Shown: piece by piece, positions 6,973 through 11,813 of the stretch
How the letters are laid out: the number at the start of each line of letters is the position of its first letter
Numbering within the stretch: the stretch's first letter is position 1
DNA from: Bacteroidales bacterium
GTDB taxonomy: Bacteria > Bacteroidota > Bacteroidia > Bacteroidales > VadinHA17
Reading direction: 5' to 3'
Length of the DNA stretch: 11,813 nucleotides
Assembly: GCA_029935275.1 (NCBI GenBank)
Contig: JAOZKQ010000040.1
Span: 1-11,813, forward strand
Notes under the pieces: generated by a model
Database searches by the model: none
Told to the model about the DNA's origin: nothing
Seen by the model: only the letters and a program-made list of their open reading frames with translations
Translations under genes and position numbers: made by a program

Positions 6973-8208
6973 ATGACTCGTTTTATTTATGGACTCGTTT
7001 TATCTTTGTTTAATACAGGGATTCATATTGCTGCTTTGTTTAATATAAAAGCTGCTCTTTGGGTGGCAGGAAGAAAGCAAATTTGGAACGAGATTAAGAC
7101 TAAAATTCAACCCCATAATCATTTAGTTTGGTTTCATTGTGCTTCACTTGGAGAGTTTGAACAAGGCAGGCCGGTAATGGAGGAGTATAAGAAGAAGGTT
7201 CCCGAAGCTAGCATTTTGATTACATTTTTTTCTCCTTCCGGTTATGAAGTAAAAAAAGATTACCCTGGAGCAGATTATATAATTTACCTTCCACTTGATT
7301 TATTAAGAAATGTGAAGAGGTTTATAAAACTCGTAAACCCCAAACTGGTGGTTTTTGTAAAATATGAATTCTGGTTTAACTATCTGCATCAACTCTGGCT
7401 ACAAAAGATTCCGGTATTTCTTATTTCTGCAAATTTCCGTGAGGATCAATGGTTTTTCAAATGGTATGGAAAACCTTTCAGAAAAGTTTTTGGATTTTTT
7501 ACCCATATGTTTGTCCAAAAAAAGAATTCAAGGGATATTTTATCCAGGTATGGTTTTAACAAAGTTACAGTGAGCGGTGATACCCGGTTTGACAGGGTTT
7601 ATCAAATTGTAAGTGAAAGAATGAATATGCCCCTGGTAGAGAAGTTTAAACAGCAAAAAACACTTATGATTGTTGGAAGTTCATGGAAGGAAGATGAGGC
7701 CATTTTAATCAAATACATAAACCAGGATAAGCGTGGGCTAAAATGGATCATAGCCCCACATGAGATAGCCCTTCAACATATTGAAAGAATTGAAGAAATG
7801 CTTAAAAAGCCATCAGTCCGGTTTTCGGACATCTCTGATAAAAATATTTTAACTACAGATGTATTGATCATCGATAATATTGGTTTGCTGTCTTCTTTAT
7901 ATGCATATGCTGATATTGCCTGGGTTGGTGGAGGTTTTGGAAAAGGTATTCATAATATACTTGAACCTGCAACTTTTGGCATTCCTGTCTTCTTTGGGCC
8001 AAATTATACAAAATTTCAAGAAGCTGTTGATTTGGTAAAATTGAAAGGTGCTTTTGTAATAAATAATTTTGAAGAATTTATTAACCAATTAGAACCTTTC
8101 CTTGATTTGCCTGAACTCCTTGAAAACACTGGTGAAATCAATGCAGATTATATACGTATTAACATTGGTGCTAAAACCAAAATTGTTAATAATTTGTTAA
8201 TGATTTAA
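6973..8208 (+). CDS. waaA: 3-deoxy-D-manno-octulosonic acid (Kdo) transferase
   Basis: This 411-residue protein is typical in length for WaaA/KdtA (GT30 family). The enzyme transfers Kdo from CMP-Kdo onto the lipid A precursor at the cytoplasmic face of the inner membrane. A short hydrophobic N-terminal anchor (about 5-25) precedes the conserved block WFHCASLGEFEQGRP (53-67), with E61 as the expected catalytic base. Next come YLPLD and FVKYEFWFN, a SGDTRFDR segment at the domain junction, WIIAPHE, and the nucleotide-sugar-binding region WVGGGFGKGIHNILEP in the C-terminal half. These are diagnostic for the family. The gene sits 40 bases after the ald-type gene, with no terminator between, so co-transcription is likely. 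It is also called kdtA. Whether it adds one or two Kdo residues cannot be told. Confidence 0.95.
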   Translation: MTRFIYGLVLSLFNTGIHIAALFNIKAALWVAGRKQIWNEIKTKIQPHNHLVWFHCASLGEFEQGRPVMEEYKKKVPEASILITFFSPSGYEVKKDYPGADYIIYLPLDLLRNVKRFIKLVNPKLVVFVKYEFWFNYLHQLWLQKIPVFLISANFREDQWFFKWYGKPFRKVFGFFTHMFVQKKNSRDILSRYGFNKVTVSGDTRFDRVYQIVSERMNMPLVEKFKQQKTLMIVGSSWKEDEAILIKYINQDKRGLKWIIAPHEIALQHIERIEEMLKKPSVRFSDISDKNILTTDVLIIDNIGLLSSLYAYADIAWVGGGFGKGIHNILEPATFGIPVFFGPNYTKFQEAVDLVKLKGAFVINNFEEFINQLEPFLDLPELLENTGEINADYIRINIGAKTKIVNNLLMI

Positions 8209-8211
8209 GCT

Positions 8212-8221
8212 TTTGCGCAAA
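8212..8221. promoter_or_regulatory. Perfect 10-bp palindrome just after waaA
   Basis: TTTGCGCAAA is a perfect palindrome starting 4 bases after the waaA stop. It stands out in an AT-rich gap and could be a site for a dimeric DNA-binding protein. A second perfect 10-bp palindrome, GAAAATTTTC, lies at 8257-8266. Short palindromes arise by chance, so function is only a possibility. Confidence 0.22.
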
Positions 8222-8275
8222 TATAATTTCATTAATTTTATTTCCTCAATATTACTGAAAATTTTCTTGGATAAG

Positions 8276-8305
8276 TTGCTCAGATTTAACATTAAGTTAA
8301 AATTG
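8276..8305 (+). promoter_or_regulatory. Candidate promoter of the TonB-dependent receptor gene
   Basis: TTG at 8276-8278 is followed after 19 bases by TAAAATTG at 8298-8305, one mismatch from the Bacteroidota -7 consensus TAnnTTTG. Transcription would begin near 8312 and give a leader of about 55 bases that contains the tandem 13-bp repeat at 8325-8357. The gap is very AT-rich, so chance matches are easier here than elsewhere. Confidence 0.4.
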
Positions 8306-8324
8306 AGATTAAATGTTTTCATTT

Positions 8325-8357
8325 TTTTATTAACCTAATTTAAGTTTTATTAACCTA
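8325..8357. repeat. Tandem 13-bp direct repeat upstream of the receptor gene
   Basis: TTTTATTAACCTA occurs exactly twice, at 8325-8337 and 8345-8357, with starts 20 bases apart. The second copy runs into two further TATTA units directly before the ATG at 8368. A 20-base period is close to two helical turns, which would suit an operator bound on one DNA face. In the predicted transcript the copies would lie in the leader. The repeats are seen directly; a regulatory role is inference. Confidence 0.5.
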
Positions 8358-8367
8358 TTAAACTATT

Positions 8368-11300
8368 ATGAAATCAACAATTAAAATTCTTTTTGCTGCT
8401 GCAATTATGTTTTTTGCAGCTATTTCTTCCTTCGGGCAGGGAACTACCACTTCAGGAATGAATGGTAAGGTAACGGATGAAAATGGTGACCCTTTGCCGG
8501 GTGCCACGGTTATTGCTGTTCATACGCCAACGGGTTCTCAGTTTGGTGGCATTACCGATAACCAGGGATTTTTCCGTTTACCAAATATGAATGTTGGAGG
8601 TCCTTACAAGGTAACCGTTTCCTTTATTGGATACCAGTCCTTTGTTAAGGATGATATTTATCTTACACTGGGACAGACATTTAAATTGAATGTACCCCTG
8701 GGAGAATCTACTACTGAACTTGCTGAAGTTGCAGTGGTAGGGTCAAAGGTGAGGGAATATGATACTTTTGACGGAAACAGAACAGGTGCTGAAACCAACA
8801 TTAGTAATGAGCAGATACAAATGATGCCTACAGTAAATCGTGATCTGGCTGACTTTACCAGGCTAACACCTCAGGCTTCGGTAGGAGGTGATGGAAGCAT
8901 TTCAATTGCAGGAGTCAATAACAGGTATAATGCTATATCCATTGACGGGGCTTTAAATAATGATGTATTTGGTCTTTCTGCAACCGGGACCAATGGTGGC
9001 CAGACAGGTGGCTCACCGGTTAGTATGGATGCCATTGAACAGTTTCAGGTTACCATTGCCCCTTATGATGTTCGACAGTCAGGCTTTGCAGGAGCCAGTA
9101 TTAATGCGGTAACACGAAGTGGGTCAAACAGGTTTGAAGGCTCTGCTTATTATTTTATGAGAAATGAAGGCCTGGCAGGGAAAACACCAACAGATAATGA
9201 AGATCTTGAAAGAAAAAAGTTAGATGATTTTTCTTCCAATACTTATGGTTTTAGACTGGGTGGTCCAATTATTAAGAATAAATTATTCTTCTTTGCGAAT
9301 CTTGAGATACAAAGAGAGGATACTCCTTTAGGATTTGATTTTAGTACATATCAAGGAGATTCTGATCGGAGTACTATTGATCAGGTTACTGCTAAACTGC
9401 AAAGTTTTGGCTATGAGCCAGGTCCCTGGGAACAAAAAACCAGATCATTGAATTCAAATAAGTACCTTGTAAGGTTAGACTGGAACATTAATATACACCA
9501 TAAGTTGATGGCACGTCTTTCATATACCAACCTTGAAGCGGTTAAAGCAAGTGCCTCAAGTTCCCGGTCAATTGGTTATGAAAATAACAGCCAGTATTTC
9601 CCCAGTGCTACAACCTCTTCATCTGTGGAATTGAAAAGTAATTACGATGGTTTTTCTAATAACCTGATTCTTGGACTTACCTCTGTTCGTGATGACAGGG
9701 ATCCATATGGTGCAAATTTCCCGGCATTACGTATTTATGATGGAAGTGGTACAATTTATGCTGGCTCTGAAGCTTATTCCACTGCTAATCAGTTAGATCA
9801 GGATGTATTTACTATTACAGATAATTTTTCATTATATAAAGGCAAGCATACTTTAACTTTTGGTGTGAATATTGAATACTCAAGTACTTATAATCTCTTT
9901 ATGAGAAAAAACTTTGGTGAGTACAGGTATAGCTCAGTACATGATTTTCTAACTACAGGTACTATGGGGGAAGTGCCCGCATATCAGTATGAAAGAGGCT
10001 ATTCCCTGGTTGATGATGTTACAGGTGACGGGTCAAAAGCAGCAGCTAATTTCAGTATGCTTCAGTGGGGGCTTTACGCACAGGATGAAATTCAATTCAC
10101 GGATAATTTTAAATTTACTGCCGGATTACGGATTGATATGCCCATGTTTATGGATGACCCTGGTGAAGACACACATTTTAATACGGTCACCAAACCTGCA
10201 ATTGAAGCTGCCGGCTGGGATATGTTGGGGGCACAGGCAGGGAAAATGCCTGCCAGTTCGCTTATGTTTTCCCCAAGAGTTGGTTTTAACTGGGATATTT
10301 CCGGTGATGCCTCTACTCAATTAAGGGGTGGTGTGGGTATCTTCACCAGCCGTTTACCACTGGTATGGCCGGGTGGTTCTTATACGAATAATGGGATTAC
10401 CATTGGCGGTGTTTATCACAAAAGTTCATGGGGTACCGATATCATGTTCAGGCCTGACTGGGACAATCAATATAAAAATTCAGATTTTGGTGGAACAGAT
10501 GCTCCATGGGGTGGACAAATGGATTTGTTTGCTGAAAATTTTAAATTTCCTCAGGTATTCAGGGCTAATCTTGCAGTAGATAAAAAAATAGGATGGGGAA
10601 CAGTTCTTACCCTGGAGGGAATCTATACCAAAACCATAAATAATGTATTGTATTATAATATGAATGTAAGCCCTGATTCTGATTTCAATCTTACAGGTGC
10701 TGATAACAGGCCACATTATGATAATTCCAGTATTGATGGAGACTATACACGGGTAATGGTAGGAACCAATACCAATGAAGGATATACCTATAATCTTACA
10801 GCTCAGCTGCAGAAGCCCTTTAGTAACGGACTTACATTAAGTTTGGCATATACCTATGGTAGTGCAATGGCATTGAATGATGGTACATCATCCCAAAACT
10901 CTTCGCAGTGGAGATATATGGAGCAGGTAAACGGACTGAATAACCTGGAGCTTTCTTATTCTGATTTTGACATGGGAAGTCGTGTTGTCGGTTTTGCCAG
11001 CTACAGCTTTGAATGGTTAAATCACCTGGGGACTACCTTTAGTTTATTCTATAATGGGCAATCAGGGAAAAGATATTCCTATGTTTATAATGACTATGGT
11101 AACCTGAATGGTAACGGTGAAAGTGATAACAACCTTATTTATATTCCGGGTTCGTCTTCAGATATTGAACTTACCTCGGGTAACTGGAATGAACTGGATG
11201 AATATTTGAATGCAGACCCATATTTAAGTAAGCACAGGGGTGATTATGCAGAGCGAAACGGAGCCAGAACTCCTTTCACAAATATATTTGACTTTAAAGT

Positions 11301-11580
11301 TATTCAGGATGTATTTATGAATATTGGAGAAAGAAGGAATACTTTACAGCTCACGTTTGACATATTTAATCTTGGTAATATGATTAATAGTGATTGGGGT
11401 CGCAGATATTATATATCTAACGATACCTATAGATTGATTAAGTTTGAAGGATTCCAGGCAGATGGTACTACTCCTGAATTTAGTTTTGATAAGCCTTCCG
11501 GAGATCCCTGGAATATTGATGATGCAGGAATTCAAAGTTCAAGATGGCAGGCACAAATTGGATTCAGGTATCTTTTTTAG
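8368..11580 (+). CDS. Oar-like TonB-dependent outer-membrane receptor
   Basis: This 1070-residue protein has a Sec signal peptide (1 to about 23, ending SSFG before Q24). A carboxypeptidase-regulatory-like domain follows at about 30-112, with GKVTDENGDPLPGATV and SFIGYQS. A TonB-box-like stretch, ELAEVAVVGS, lies at about 117-126. The plug occupies roughly 135-255 and includes NRDLADFTRLTPQ, SIDGALNNDVFGL and SMDAIEQFQV, then YDVRQSGFAGASINAVTRSG. A large beta-barrel follows and ends in an aromatic C-terminal strand, IGFRYLF, as expected for an outer-membrane protein. This layout matches the Oar/Cna-B type of TonB-dependent receptors rather than classical siderophore receptors. No susD-like gene follows; a terminator does, so it is not part of a SusCD pair. 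The substrate cannot be inferred. ATG 8368 is chosen because it directly begins the signal peptide. Confidence 0.93.
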   Translation: MKSTIKILFAAAIMFFAAISSFGQGTTTSGMNGKVTDENGDPLPGATVIAVHTPTGSQFGGITDNQGFFRLPNMNVGGPYKVTVSFIGYQSFVKDDIYLTLGQTFKLNVPLGESTTELAEVAVVGSKVREYDTFDGNRTGAETNISNEQIQMMPTVNRDLADFTRLTPQASVGGDGSISIAGVNNRYNAISIDGALNNDVFGLSATGTNGGQTGGSPVSMDAIEQFQVTIAPYDVRQSGFAGASINAVTRSGSNRFEGSAYYFMRNEGLAGKTPTDNEDLERKKLDDFSSNTYGFRLGGPIIKNKLFFFANLEIQREDTPLGFDFSTYQGDSDRSTIDQVTAKLQSFGYEPGPWEQKTRSLNSNKYLVRLDWNINIHHKLMARLSYTNLEAVKASASSSRSIGYENNSQYFPSATTSSSVELKSNYDGFSNNLILGLTSVRDDRDPYGANFPALRIYDGSGTIYAGSEAYSTANQLDQDVFTITDNFSLYKGKHTLTFGVNIEYSSTYNLFMRKNFGEYRYSSVHDFLTTGTMGEVPAYQYERGYSLVDDVTGDGSKAAANFSMLQWGLYAQDEIQFTDNFKFTAGLRIDMPMFMDDPGEDTHFNTVTKPAIEAAGWDMLGAQAGKMPASSLMFSPRVGFNWDISGDASTQLRGGVGIFTSRLPLVWPGGSYTNNGITIGGVYHKSSWGTDIMFRPDWDNQYKNSDFGGTDAPWGGQMDLFAENFKFPQVFRANLAVDKKIGWGTVLTLEGIYTKTINNVLYYNMNVSPDSDFNLTGADNRPHYDNSSIDGDYTRVMVGTNTNEGYTYNLTAQLQKPFSNGLTLSLAYTYGSAMALNDGTSSQNSSQWRYMEQVNGLNNLELSYSDFDMGSRVVGFASYSFEWLNHLGTTFSLFYNGQSGKRYSYVYNDYGNLNGNGESDNNLIYIPGSSSDIELTSGNWNELDEYLNADPYLSKHRGDYAERNGARTPFTNIFDFKVIQDVFMNIGERRNTLQLTFDIFNLGNMINSDWGRRYYISNDTYRLIKFEGFQADGTTPEFSFDKPSGDPWNIDDAGIQSSRWQAQIGFRYLF

Positions 11581-11620
11581 AAGTAAGTAGATATAATTAA
11601 TAATCATTTAGTATAATGGT

Positions 11621-11649
11621 AAAAAAAGGAGGCTCGACCTCCTTTTTTT
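11621..11649. terminator. Strong, symmetric Rho-independent terminator
   Basis: A perfect 12-bp stem pairs 11621-11632 (seven A then GGAGG, ending the left arm) with 11638-11649 (CCTCC then seven T), around a 5-base loop CTCGA. It is 41 bases after the receptor stop. The A-run on the left and T-run on the right mean that it can work in both directions, so it may also end a converging minus-strand gene beyond the window. Confidence 0.92.
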
Positions 11650-11813
11650 GTTTATAGGATTGTTTCTGATAAAAATGTTTTGCAAAGTTTCCCCTGACTT
11701 GAATTTTAATACCATGCATAATCCTACTTTCTGGAAATAGAGTTTGAATAATAATTATGGATCACTTGAACTTTCTGTGGAGTAAGACTTAAACAGGAAT
11801 TTTATTGTTGAAA

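Noticed and set aside
9989..10579. Overlapping frames of 64-111 codons inside the receptor gene
   Set aside because: They lie wholly within a well-supported 1070-residue gene in other frames and show no recognisable motifs.
11755..11813. Minus-strand open stretch ending in ...SYSTESSSDP then stop
   Set aside because: Fewer than 20 residues are visible and no family can be recognised. Another minus-strand frame also ends close by (..NNKIPV then stop), so the true frame cannot be chosen.

Overview
The window comes from a low-GC member of the Bacteroidota, probably one of the Bacteroidales/Marinilabiliales-type lineages. It has two core type IX secretion system (T9SS) genes (porW/sprE and porX), an Oar-like TonB-dependent receptor with an N-terminal carboxypeptidase-regulatory-like domain, and promoter-like sequences close to the Bacteroidota consensus TTTG-N19-TAnnTTTG. 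T9SS is confined to this phylum. The exact genus cannot be read from the sequence. All protein genes are on the + strand.

Layout. (1) 1-481: the 3' end of an Mrp/ApbC-type P-loop ATPase, followed 2 bases later by a small NifU C-terminal-domain protein. Together they look like an Fe-S cluster carrier pair. (2) 482-798: a 317-base gene-free stretch. Most of it (482-705) is a ~224-bp element with nested inverted repeats and possible TTAA flanks, resembling a MITE or other palindromic interspersed repeat. A -7-type promoter motif follows. (3) 799-5137: porW/sprE (TPR lipoprotein, TTG start) then porX (response regulator receiver plus PglZ phosphodiesterase domain). (4) 5203-6932: tsaE (tRNA t6A-synthesis ATPase, GTG start) and an alanine dehydrogenase-family gene with its own good promoter candidate. 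(5) 6973-8208: waaA/kdtA, the Kdo transferase of lipid A synthesis. (6) 8209-11580: a leader with a tandem 13-bp repeat, then a 1070-residue Oar-like TonB-dependent receptor ending at a strong, symmetric terminator (11621-11649). The last 164 bases hold no gene I can support.

How the genes fit together. PorW and PorX are structural and regulatory parts of the T9SS, which in some species attaches its cargo to a special LPS. WaaA adds the Kdo core sugars that all LPS requires. TsaE and the Ald-family protein have no obvious T9SS role, but from memory they are fused into one protein in some Flavobacteria, so their adjacency here may be meaningful. I found no CRISPR array, tRNA, rRNA, prophage or defence system. 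The genes are conserved Bacteroidota housekeeping and secretion genes. The least explained parts are the inverted-repeat element at 482-705, the leader of the receptor gene, and the functional meaning of the porX-tsaE-ald order.
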